This document shows, in pieces, positions 37,994 through 45,931 of a DNA stretch of 64,000 nt (the stretch's first letter is position 1; the number at the start of each line of letters is the position of its first letter). Under the pieces are notes generated by a model. That model was given only the letters and a program-made list of their open reading frames with translations, did not search any database and had not been told where the DNA came from. Source of the stretch: an uncultured Finegoldia sp. (GTDB lineage Bacteria > Bacillota > Clostridia > Tissierellales > Peptoniphilaceae); assembly GCF_947252345.1 (NCBI RefSeq), contig NZ_CAMXVC010000001.1, positions 67,597-131,596 of the forward strand. Reading direction: 5' to 3'. Position numbers and translations under genes: made by a program.

Positions 37994-39340
37994 ATGACAA
38001 AAAACGTACTTAACAAGGATTTCTTGATAAGATTGTTGGACAAATCAAATCAAGGCATACATATTGTCGACCCACAGGGAACGACGCTCTACTACAACAA
38101 ATTTGCAGAAGAAATAGACGGCATCACAAAAGAAGAAATGATTGGCAAAAATATGCGAGACCTCGTAGCCAATGGGACATTTCCGTCATCCGTTGCCCTC
38201 GACATCATAGATTCCAAAAAGCCGAAGGAAGTCGTTCAGTATATCAAAGACAAAGTCGTAATAGCAGCAGGTTTTCCTATGATGAAAAAAGGAATACTAG
38301 AAGCTGTGGTGGTGTTCACCAAAGACTCGAAGATTTTGAAGGATATGACATTAAACCTACAAGACCTCTTGATTGAAAACAACGTTATGGCGACAAACCT
38401 TTCCAAATACAACTCGAAATTCTTGAAGGAAGATATGATTATCTCGAACTCAAAATCAATGCAGAGAGTGATGAAATTGGCGAATAGAATCTGCAAACTG
38501 GAAACTCCGATATTCATATTGGGAGAGGCTGGATCGGGCAAGACAATGTTTGCAAAATACATTCACGACAACTCCCTAAGGCAGGACAAGCCATTTGTCA
38601 AAGTTGACTGCTCTGCCATTCCAAAAAACATCATCGAGTCAGAACTTTTTGACGACAACAACAGCTACAACGAATCGCTCATCAAACAGGCGACTAATGG
38701 AACGCTGTTCATCGATGAAATAGCCGATATGCCACTTTCTTGTCAGCGAAGACTGGTTTATGAGCTCAACAAGATGAAGGAAAATATGAGAAATAACAAC
38801 GAAAAATCCCCTACCGTGCGAGTTATTGCCGCATCCAACGAAAACATCGACAAGAACATCGCCAACGGCAAGTTCAGGATGGATTTGTTCTACCTTCTCA
38901 ATATAATTCCAATTAAAATGCCTTCGCTCAGGGACAGAAACGAGGATATAATTCCACTTATAAACTTGTTCTTGAACAAGTACAACCAGTTTTACAACGA
39001 AGAAAAGACGATATCTCCTCGATGCAAGAAATTTATCATCAACTACAGCTGGCCGGGAAATGTGCGTGAACTTGAAAACATCATTGAAAGACTTGTCGTC
39101 ACAAGCGAAGGAGAGACGATAGAACTAGAAGATGTTCAGGAATTTATCTCCAATTTCTACACGAAATTCGACGACGGCAACACATTCAAGGATAAAATAG
39201 AATCCTACGAGAAAAAATTGATTCTCGAATACAGCAAACAAGTCTCATCAATCAAGGAATTGGCGATGCTTGCCTGCATCAACGAATCGACTTTGAGAAA
39301 GAAAATAGAGCGTTACGACCTAAATATTTCATTTTCGTAA
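37994..39340 (+). CDS. PAS-AAA+ activator lacking GAFTGA (TyrR/sigma54-EBP type)
   Basis: 448 residues. PAS domain (about 10-115: GIHIVDPQGTTLYYN), AAA+ domain with Walker A GEAGSGKT and Walker B GTLFIDEI, arginine finger area (RMDLFYLLNIIPI), SWPGNVRELENI, and a C-terminal helix-turn-helix (SIKELAMLACINESTLRKKI). The loop that should carry GAFTGA between ELF and GTLF is about ten residues short and the motif is absent, so contact with sigma54 is unlikely; TyrR is a known case of this kind. Probably senses a small molecule by PAS and controls the downstream ureohydrolase/YjiH operon. Confidence 0.85.
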   Translation: MTKNVLNKDFLIRLLDKSNQGIHIVDPQGTTLYYNKFAEEIDGITKEEMIGKNMRDLVANGTFPSSVALDIIDSKKPKEVVQYIKDKVVIAAGFPMMKKGILEAVVVFTKDSKILKDMTLNLQDLLIENNVMATNLSKYNSKFLKEDMIISNSKSMQRVMKLANRICKLETPIFILGEAGSGKTMFAKYIHDNSLRQDKPFVKVDCSAIPKNIIESELFDDNNSYNESLIKQATNGTLFIDEIADMPLSCQRRLVYELNKMKENMRNNNEKSPTVRVIAASNENIDKNIANGKFRMDLFYLLNIIPIKMPSLRDRNEDIIPLINLFLNKYNQFYNEEKTISPRCKKFIINYSWPGNVRELENIIERLVVTSEGETIELEDVQEFISNFYTKFDDGNTFKDKIESYEKKLILEYSKQVSSIKELAMLACINESTLRKKIERYDLNISFS

Positions 39341-39597
39341 CATTTGATTTAGGAAAATTTTCCAATTAATTGGAATTTTTTCCTTTTTTTCGTGTGACTA
39401 AATTTCTAATCTTTATCCTGCTGAAGTGAGTTTTTGGAATTTTTTCTAAAAAATTGATTTTGCATCGCCAAGATTTGGTACTTTTTTCCCCTTGATTTAG
39501 CCATTTAAATTTGTATTTTGACATTTGAGGGCTTATACTCTAGTTGTAAAGTATTTCTTGCAAGGAAAACAATTTTAACTTTTAGGGGGAAAATTTT
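39341..39597. promoter_or_regulatory. Control region of the ureohydrolase operon
   Basis: 257 bases. Contains a palindrome centred at 39367/39368 (TTCCAATTAATTGGAA, 39360-39375; imperfect arms reach 39351-39384) followed by T-runs, so it can serve as terminator of the activator gene or as an operator. A second TTGGAATTTTTTC copy lies near 39434. The 18 bases at 39458-39475 recur in the coding start of the next gene. A possible -35 TTGACA lies near 39519; no -24/-12 sigma54 element is evident. SD TAGGGGGAAAA precedes ATG 39598. Confidence 0.5.
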
Positions 39598-40560
39598 ATG
39601 AAAGAAAAAAACATTAAACAACCGGCAACGGCTTTTGCATCGCCAAGATTCGTCAACACAGGAAACTTTATGCGTATGCAAAGATTTGACAACGCAGAAG
39701 GATTAGACTTCGCAATCTACGGTATTCCATTTGACACAGCTTGTTCTTACAGAGTAGGAGCTAGATTCGGTCCTCAAGCAATCAGAAACATTTCAGTAAT
39801 GATGAAGACAAACAATCCAGTTCACGAAGTAAATATCTTGGACTACTTAAAAGGTGGAGACCTTGGAGATGTGAATGTCGTACCTGGATACATACATCCA
39901 ACTTACGAAGCTATCGAAAATTTCGCTCGTGAAATTATCAAAGCGGGTGCTATTCCAATAGCATTAGGTGGAGACCACTCTATAACATTGGGTGAACTTA
40001 GAGCAGTTGCCAAAGAACACGGCCCTGTATCCCTACTTCACTTCGATTCACACGCTGACATAAACGATACAGTTTTCGGTGAAAAATACAATCACGGAAC
40101 TCCTTTTAGAAGAGCAATCGAAGAAGGCTTGATTGACCCTCACAAATCAGTACAAATCGGTATGAGAGGTTCATTATACGATGCTGGAGAGTTTAAATTG
40201 GCAAAAGACCTCGGATTAACTCTCATCCCAACTTACAAAGTTCGTGAAATGGGAATAGCAGAGACAATCAAAAAAGCAAGAGAAATCATCGGCGACAACA
40301 AAGTATTCTTGACATTTGACATCGACTTCATAGACCCAGCTTACGCTCCTGGAACTGGAACTCCTGAAGTTGGCGGATACACTTCACTTGAAGGTGTAGA
40401 AATTATAAGAAGCTTAGCAGGATTGAACTTTGTCGGCATGGACGTTGTTGAAGTTGCACCACCATACGACCACGCAGAAATCACTTCTCTTCTCGCAGCT
40501 AACTTGATATTTGAGTTCTTGTCAATTCTTGCTCTAAACAAAAAAGCGAGCCAAAAATAA
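39598..40560 (+). CDS. Agmatinase/ureohydrolase family enzyme
   Basis: 320 residues. The two-manganese site is complete: GGDHS, HFDSHAD and TFDIDFIDP. Ureohydrolases release urea from agmatine, arginine, guanidinobutyrate or related guanidines; N-terminal ASPRFVNTGNFMRM fits the agmatinase side of the family, but the substrate is not certain. The stop overlaps the start of the YjiH gene (TAATG), so the enzyme and membrane protein are co-made. Confidence 0.88.
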   Translation: MKEKNIKQPATAFASPRFVNTGNFMRMQRFDNAEGLDFAIYGIPFDTACSYRVGARFGPQAIRNISVMMKTNNPVHEVNILDYLKGGDLGDVNVVPGYIHPTYEAIENFAREIIKAGAIPIALGGDHSITLGELRAVAKEHGPVSLLHFDSHADINDTVFGEKYNHGTPFRRAIEEGLIDPHKSVQIGMRGSLYDAGEFKLAKDLGLTLIPTYKVREMGIAETIKKAREIIGDNKVFLTFDIDFIDPAYAPGTGTPEVGGYTSLEGVEIIRSLAGLNFVGMDVVEVAPPYDHAEITSLLAANLIFEFLSILALNKKASQK

Positions 40561-42026
40561 TGAAAGAAAGTGTAAATTATAAAGGAACACTTAGTAAGTC
40601 TGAAATTCGAGATCTAAATTTAGATCTCGAAGACTTATCTCAGATAGATTCATTTGATTTAAGCCCCAAAGACAAAAAGCAAGGAATATTGAAAAGCTTG
40701 ATATTCACAGCAATAGCAATCTTCATATTCTTTGTGCCTATCACTATCAACGGACAGACGGATATTACATTCGGAATAATTTACAACAGCTTGATGAAAT
40801 TCACAGGGTTCTACGGATTGTGGGCCATCACTTGCCTGACAGTCGCCACTGCATTGTTGAGTATTTACGGAAAATTCATCGCCAAAGAGGGAAAAATCTA
40901 CAATTATTTCCACGGCGATTCGATAATTCACCCACTACTCTACAGCATAGGCGCAGCATTCGCAGTGCTTTACAGTTTGACAGTTACAACATCGTTTAAC
41001 GGCCCTGAAATCATAGTCGGAAAATCAACGGGTGGAACGGTAATTCCTTCAATCGCCGTTGCAGTATTCTGGATTATACTAGTGTCGTCATTCTGTATGC
41101 CATTTTTAATCAATTATGGCTTCATAGATTTGATAGGAACTTTGATGGAACCACTGATGAGACCTATGTTTAAACTTCCTGGACGTGCAGCGATAAACGC
41201 ATTGGTATCGTTTTTGTCGAGCAGTTCAGTCGGTGTTCTCATCACAAACAAACTCTATCGTAGAGGTGTTTACACAGAAAAAGAGGCAGTCCTCGTAGCG
41301 ACGGGATTTTCCGCAGTATCCGTGGGATTTGCTTACATGGTAATCAAGACAGCGGGACTTCAAGATAAATTCGCATTTGTCTATCTAATCTCGGCTGTAA
41401 TGACGCTTTTGGTTTCGGGAGTTATCGGAAGGATTCCTCCATTCTCCAAGAAACGTGACATATACCCAAATGGCAAAATCCAAACAAAAGAAGACATCGA
41501 CAACACGAAATCTTCTTCAAACGGTATTTTGAAAACAGCAGGCTCGAGAGCTGTCAAAAAAGCTTTCTTAGCTCCTAGTCTTTTGGGCGAAGTAAAATCA
41601 AGCTTGAAAGACGGATTCGAAGTTATACCAAAAGTTGTCACATCTCTAGTGGCAATCGGTACAGGCGCATTGATTTTGGCAGAAAACACACCTATATTCA
41701 ACTTGCTCGGCAAACTATTTGTCCCACTATTAAAATTACTACAAGTGCCAAACGCAACAGAAATAGCAGCGAGTTTCCCTGTTGGAATAGCAGAAATGTT
41801 CCTTCCAGTATTGTTAATCGCAGAGAAAGTTCCAAACCTCGCACCGGGTGCAAGATTTTTGGTAGTGTCAGTGTCAATCTGTCAGATAATTTTCTTCGCA
41901 GAAACAATAGTTGTAATGATGTCTGCAAAATTACCGATAAAATTATGGGAATTGGTTGTTGTATTTATCGAAAGAACGATAATAGCGATTATTATAGGTT
42001 CGTTGATAATGCACATATTCTTCTAA
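40560..42026 (+). CDS. YjiH family membrane protein (Gate domain)
   Basis: 488 residues, about ten to eleven membrane helices. Two half-repeats typical of nucleoside-recognition/Gate proteins (PFLINYGFIDLIGTLMEPLMRPMFKLPGR region near the middle, and GLLFVPLLKLL-like second half). Likely transporter of the substrate or product of the coupled ureohydrolase; that is inference. The first 60 residues are charged and cytoplasmic; their DNA contains a 26-bp perfect palindrome. Confidence 0.82.
   Translation: MKESVNYKGTLSKSEIRDLNLDLEDLSQIDSFDLSPKDKKQGILKSLIFTAIAIFIFFVPITINGQTDITFGIIYNSLMKFTGFYGLWAITCLTVATALLSIYGKFIAKEGKIYNYFHGDSIIHPLLYSIGAAFAVLYSLTVTTSFNGPEIIVGKSTGGTVIPSIAVAVFWIILVSSFCMPFLINYGFIDLIGTLMEPLMRPMFKLPGRAAINALVSFLSSSSVGVLITNKLYRRGVYTEKEAVLVATGFSAVSVGFAYMVIKTAGLQDKFAFVYLISAVMTLLVSGVIGRIPPFSKKRDIYPNGKIQTKEDIDNTKSSSNGILKTAGSRAVKKAFLAPSLLGEVKSSLKDGFEVIPKVVTSLVAIGTGALILAENTPIFNLLGKLFVPLLKLLQVPNATEIAASFPVGIAEMFLPVLLIAEKVPNLAPGARFLVVSVSICQIIFFAETIVVMMSAKLPIKLWELVVVFIERTIIAIIIGSLIMHIFF
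40606..40631. repeat. 26-bp perfect palindrome inside yjiH-like gene
   Basis: Left arm TTCGAGATCTAAA, right arm its exact complement, no spacer, 46 bases into the gene. Encodes IRDLNLDLED. It could act as an operator or mRNA hairpin. Confidence 0.9.
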
Positions 42027-42030
42027 CATA

Positions 42031-42065
42031 ACCCCTCTGTTTTGTTACAGAGGGTGTTATTTTTG
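42031..42065 (+). terminator. Terminator of ureohydrolase operon
   Basis: CCCTCTGT / ACAGAGGG with flanking AACA/TGTT pairing, then a T-run. Confidence 0.88.
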
Positions 42066-42070
42066 TGAAC

Positions 42071-42097
42071 AAAAAAAGACTGCGTCACAAAACGCAG
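42071..42097 (-). terminator. Terminator of the rpmH-jag operon
   Basis: CTGCGT / ACGCAG, then seven T on the minus strand. Confidence 0.82.
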
Positions 42098-42105
42098 CCT
42101 GTAAA

Positions 42106-43095
42106 TTATTTTCTTTTAATAATAACTCTCCTGTTAGGCTCATTGCCTTGGGAGAATGTCTTAACTTTATCGTTATTTTGAAGATAAGTGTGAATTATTC
42201 TTCTCTCGTATGGATTCATCGGCTCAAGCTTGATATCTCTGCCTGTCTCAACGGCCTTCTCAGCCAATCTCTTAGCAAGTTTCTCGAGTGATTTCTCCCT
42301 TTTTGTGCGATATTGATTACAATCCAAGATGACTCTGATGTAAGTGTCACTGTTTCTATTTGTAACCAAGTTGACAATGTATTGTAGAGAATCCAATGTC
42401 TCTCCCCTCTTGCCTATGATAATTCCAATATCAGTCTCATCAGAACAGATAATGTTGAACTTGATTAAATTCTTGTCCGTCCTCGACTCGATATCGCAAG
42501 AAATTCCCATATCTTCTATCATTTGTTTCAAGAAATTCTTCGCTGTAATGAAGATTTCATCTGTGCGTTGAATATCCTTGACATCATCTTCTGAATTTAC
42601 ATCTGAATCATCTGACGCTTCTACTGCATCGTCAATCGGCTCTTCAATAAACTCATCATTGATTTCGTAAACTTCAACCTCTATCTCATCTGATTGTTCA
42701 TCTTCACAGACAACATCGTTTTTCTCATCACTTGACTTGTCAACATCGCTTGACTTGTCGCTATCATCAGCAACATCTTGTTGATTTGTTTCATCTTCTA
42801 GTATTTCGGATGAATCTTGTTTTTGTGAACAACTGTCAACCTCATCTTTGTCAATCGAACTCAAAGATTCAGTATTCAAAATGCTCTTGACAAAATCATC
42901 AGATTCCTTATCCTTGACATCGTCCTTCAGTGAAACACGAACTACTGCATCCTTCTTGCCGAACAAACCAAAAAATCCTTGTTTGGCCTCATCAATGACA
43001 TCAATATTGACCTCGTCTCGACTTGCATTAAGTTGTTTTAAAGCGATATCGACACATTCATCGACAGTCTTCGCACTGATTACTGTGCTTCTCAT
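42106..43095 (-). CDS. jag: RNA-binding protein Jag/KhpB (EloR)
   Basis: 329 residues, long for the family (about 200-250). Jag_N domain (AKTVDECVDIALKQL, KQGFFGLFGKK), then a highly acidic Asp/Ser/Glu linker from about 75 to 190, then KH domain (GIIIGKRGETLDSLQYI) and R3H domain (NPYERRIIHTYLQ). With KhpA it controls cell elongation in other Firmicutes. It overlaps yidC by four bases. Confidence 0.93.
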   Translation of the reverse strand: MRSTVISAKTVDECVDIALKQLNASRDEVNIDVIDEAKQGFFGLFGKKDAVVRVSLKDDVKDKESDDFVKSILNTESLSSIDKDEVDSCSQKQDSSEILEDETNQQDVADDSDKSSDVDKSSDEKNDVVCEDEQSDEIEVEVYEINDEFIEEPIDDAVEASDDSDVNSEDDVKDIQRTDEIFITAKNFLKQMIEDMGISCDIESRTDKNLIKFNIICSDETDIGIIIGKRGETLDSLQYIVNLVTNRNSDTYIRVILDCNQYRTKREKSLEKLAKRLAEKAVETGRDIKLEPMNPYERRIIHTYLQNNDKVKTFSQGNEPNRRVIIKRK

Positions 43096-43823
43096 CTAAC
43101 TTCCTCCAAAACATCTTTCTTGTCTTTGTTTTTAATTACTAACCTTATTAAAACTTCGATAACATTCGAAAATGCCCAATAAAGAATCAAACCTGAAGCG
43201 TATTTGCTCGAAATGAAAAACATAAAAATCGGCATAAAATAAATCATCGATTTGTTCATCATCTCCATTTGGTCAGGCTCGTTCGACTTCTTGTCCTTCT
43301 TAGAACTTGGCATACTGATTTTAGCTACCAAAAATTGAGTCAAAGCGTTTATCAAAGGCAATCCAAACAACACAGGATCCGGCTTAGTCAAATCGGCTAT
43401 CCAGAAAAAGTTACGAGCAATCTCGTTAATCTTCGAAACATTGTCGAACATATACTTGCCCGGCTCCCTCATAACCCTGAACAAAGCCAACACCAACACC
43501 ATTTGTAAAATGATTGGCAAACATCCACTCAACGGATTGAAATTATACTTCTTGTACAACTCCTGCATCTTCAACTGTTGAGTCTTCGGATCGTTCTTGT
43601 ATTTTCTTTGAATTTCCTTCATTTCCGGTTGCATAAGAGCGTTTTGCTCTTGAGTTTTTTGAGTGTGAATAGTTACCGGAAGAGTCAAAAGCTTATAAAT
43701 AAGTGTCAATAAAAGTATTGATATCGCAAAATACGATATGCTTTTAGGTTCAGCCATCAAACTCGAAATGTTCTCATAGATGAGCCTAAGAATTGTTCCA
43801 AATACATTTGCAATTATTTGCAA
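43092..43823 (-). CDS. yidC: Membrane protein insertase YidC
   Basis: 243 residues, five helices in the Oxa1/YidC core (YKLLTLPVTIHTQKTQEQNAL; NPLSGCLPIILQMVLVLALFRV). No lipobox is evident, unlike many Gram-positive YidC proteins; the N-terminus MQIIANVFGTILR goes straight to the first core helix. Conserved place between yidD and jag. Confidence 0.94.
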   Translation of the reverse strand: MQIIANVFGTILRLIYENISSLMAEPKSISYFAISILLLTLIYKLLTLPVTIHTQKTQEQNALMQPEMKEIQRKYKNDPKTQQLKMQELYKKYNFNPLSGCLPIILQMVLVLALFRVMREPGKYMFDNVSKINEIARNFFWIADLTKPDPVLFGLPLINALTQFLVAKISMPSSKKDKKSNEPDQMEMMNKSMIYFMPIFMFFISSKYASGLILYWAFSNVIEVLIRLVIKNKDKKDVLEEVR

Positions 43824-43838
43824 TTTTACAACTCCTTT

Positions 43839-44051
43839 TTATTTTAATGGGTCATATCCGCCTTTTGAAAATGGATTGCACCTTAGAACTCGCCACACAG
43901 TAAGCAACAAAGCCTTAAAAAAAGGCTTCTTTTGAAAAGCCTCCATCGCATACTGAGAACAAGTCGGATAGTACTTGCACTTTCCCTCTCCCAGATACGG
44001 CGATATAGCTTTCTGATAAAACTTGATTAAAAAAATCATTACCCTTGACAT
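43839..44051 (-). CDS. yidD: Membrane protein insertion efficiency factor YidD
   Basis: 70 residues with the family signature YQKAISP...[15 protein letters not shown]...RCNPF. Overlaps rnpA by 13 bases, the usual arrangement. Confidence 0.96.
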   Translation of the reverse strand: MSRVMIFLIKFYQKAISPYLGEGKCKYYPTCSQYAMEAFQKKPFFKALLLTVWRVLRCNPFSKGGYDPLK

Positions 44052-44380
44052 TTCTTACTCTGTGCCTTTCTACAAACGTGCAATAAAGCGGATTGAAGCT
44101 GTTTGTAGGTTAAGTCTTGCGTGTTTTTCTTGGGGATAATCACAATATCCAAGCCCTTGTCAAACTCAGAAAAATTAAGCCTAACAATCTCCCTGAGTTT
44201 CCTCTTGATTCTGTTTCTCTCAACGGCATTGCCGTATTTTTTAGTAACAGAGAATCCGATTCGACTTCCTTTTTTAGCATTGTACACAACAAGTGAAAAG
44301 TTTCTATTGTAGAAGCTCTTGCCCTTCTTGTAGACAACATTGTATTCCCTGTTATCTCTTAACCTTAAACTTTTATCCAT
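44039..44380 (-). CDS. rnpA: Ribonuclease P protein component
   Basis: 113 residues. Conserved [26 protein letters not shown] motif region that binds RNase P RNA. Processes tRNA 5' ends. Lies between rpmH and yidD as in nearly all bacteria. Confidence 0.96.
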   Translation of the reverse strand: MDKSLRLRDNREYNVVYKKGKSFYNRNFSLVVYNAKKGSRIGFSVTKKYGNAVERNRIKRKLREIVRLNFSEFDKGLDIVIIPKKNTQDLTYKQLQSALLHVCRKAQSKKCQG

Positions 44381-44409
44381 AATTAATTAAAGGTCACAAC
44401 AAATGTGAC

Positions 44410-44544
44410 CTAAGCTGATAATACTTTTCTACCTTTTCTTCTTCTAGCCTTTAAAACAGCTCTTCCACCTCTTGTAGCCATTCTATTTCTAAATCCGTGG
44501 TCTTTTTTTCTTTTTCTGTTATTTGGTTGATAAGTTCTTTTCAT
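44410..44544 (-). CDS. rpmH: Ribosomal protein bL34
   Basis: 44 residues, [20 protein letters not shown] at the start and RKGRKVLSA at the end, the standard L34. SD AGGAGGTGCG precedes ATG 44544. Transcribed from the consensus promoter at 44603-44631 and leads the rnpA-yidD-yidC-jag operon. Confidence 0.97.
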   Translation of the reverse strand: MKRTYQPNNRKRKKDHGFRNRMATRGGRAVLKARRRKGRKVLSA

Positions 44545-44602
44545 CAATCGCACCTCCTAGTATAAAATAAAGGACTTTTTTCCTTATAAAAACACTACTC
44601 CA

Positions 44603-44631
44603 ATTATACAAACCAACTCCCATATTGTCAA
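44603..44631 (-). promoter_or_regulatory. rpmH promoter
   Basis: TTGACA (44626-44631) and TATAAT (44603-44608) on the minus strand, spacer 17. Confidence 0.88.
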
Positions 44632-44685
44632 GCTTTTTTGTTGACAAATACCAATTATTTAGGAAAAATAATTTAATTAACTCAT

Positions 44686-44747
44686 ATCAAAAATATTTGA
44701 TGTATTATCCCAAAAATGATATAATTAATGTATCAAAAATATTTGAT
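44686..44747 (+). promoter_or_regulatory. arsR promoter with two ArsR operators
   Basis: Two identical 16-bp elements ATCAAA-AATA-TTTGAT at 44686-44701 and 44732-44747. The first overlaps the -35 TTGATG (44697-44702) and the second lies at the expected start point; -10 is TATAAT (44720-44725), spacer 17. A bound repressor would block both ends of the promoter. Inverted repeats of this type are usual ArsR/SmtB sites. Confidence 0.82.
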
Positions 44748-44760
44748 ATGAGGCGATAAA

Positions 44761-45066
44761 ATGAATAACAAACAAATAGCAGATACATTCAAAGCATTGA
44801 GCGATGAAAAAAGAATAGATATTTTGCAATTGTTACAAAATGGAGAACAATGCGCATGTGTACTTTTAGAAAAATTGAACTTAACGCAATCTGGATTGTC
44901 TTATCATATGAAAATACTCACAAATTCACAAATAATACAATCCAGACAAGTTGGGAAATGGACATATTATAAAATATCAGAAAAACAATGTAGTAATCTA
45001 ATGACACTATTAATAGACATCACAAAATTAAACGATAATAATAAAGAAAGGACAATAAATGAGTAA
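44761..45066 (+). CDS. arsR: ArsR/SmtB-family arsenic-responsive repressor
   Basis: 101 residues, winged helix with recognition helix LTQSGLSYHMKILTNSQII. The Cys31-Ala-Cys33 pair at the start of the alpha-3 region (GEQCACVLLEKL) corresponds to the metalloid site of classical ArsR. It should leave DNA on binding As(III) or Sb(III). Its stop overlaps the arsM start, so repressor and enzyme are co-translated. Confidence 0.92.
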   Translation: MNNKQIADTFKALSDEKRIDILQLLQNGEQCACVLLEKLNLTQSGLSYHMKILTNSQIIQSRQVGKWTYYKISEKQCSNLMTLLIDITKLNDNNKERTINE

Positions 45067-45820
45067 ACAATACACAGACGAAGAAATAAGACAACAAGTG
45101 AAAAAATTCTACGACAACATAGCACAAGGAAAGACAACGACAAAAGTAAAATCAATCGACCTATACAAATCCCTCGGCTACGACACCAAACTACTACAAC
45201 AACTCCCAGAAGAAATATCATCGGGACTATCGTGTGGAAACCCACTCGACAACCTCGTACTAAAAGACACCGACACACTACTGGACTTAGGCTGTGGAAT
45301 GGGACTAGACGTGTTTATGGCGAGAATAAAATACCCCAACTCCAACACAATTTATGGAATGGACAGACTAAAATCCATGATAGAAAAAGCCGAAAAAGTC
45401 AGAGACAAAAAAGGGTTCAAAAAAATCGAATTTGTCCAAGGAGAACTAATCAAAATGCCATTTGAAGACAACTCCATAGACAAGATAATAAGCAACTGTG
45501 TCATAAACCTTGAACCAAACAAACTACAAGTCTACCGAGAAATCCATCGAATCCTCAAACCAAACGGAATGTTCATAATCAGTGACATCACACTCAAAAA
45601 ACCACTCACAAAAGAAATTATGTCACTAGACAACATCTACGGCTCATGAGTGGGAGGAGCGCTTCTGGAAGAAGACGTAGAGAAAATCATCAAAAAAGCA
45701 GGATTTACAAACTTCTTTGCAAAAAGTGAAGAAGTCACAGACCAGTACGCAGAAAAATGGGGCTACGGCCTACAAATAAAACAATACATTCAAGAAACAA
45801 TGTTTATCGGCAATAAATAA
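45059..45820 (+). CDS. arsM: Arsenite methyltransferase, probable selenoprotein (UGA = Sec197)
   Basis: 253 residues if UGA 45647-45649 is read as selenocysteine. Before it: SAM site LLDLGCGMGLDVF and the conserved cysteines Cys59 (SSGLSCGNP) and Cys147 (ISNCVINL). After it the same frame gives VGGALLEEDVEKIIKKAGF and runs 57 codons to TAA 45818-45820, the normal C-terminal part of ArsM. The Sec replaces the third As(III)-binding cysteine of the family (xGC(V/I)xGAL). A SECIS-like hairpin follows the UGA. The alternative, a nonsense mutation that truncates the enzyme, is less likely since the downstream frame is intact. ArsM methylates trivalent arsenic with SAM. Confidence 0.85.
45647..45682 (+). 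promoter_or_regulatory. UGA selenocysteine codon and SECIS-like hairpin of arsM
   Basis: UGA at 45647-45649. Stem GCGCUUC / GAAG-(A)-CGU with loop UGGAA (45666-45670); the loop begins 16 bases after the UGA and has G at its second position. This meets the bacterial SECIS rule, with one bulged A and one G-U pair. Confidence 0.65.
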
Positions 45821-45931
45821 GCTAGTTTGTTTGAGAAAAAATAAAATAATTGTAGTAAAATAAAATTGTAAACAACAGAAATGTTATCAATTAAAAATAG
45901 TTGAATTTAAATTTTAAGGAGAAGTTTCTGA

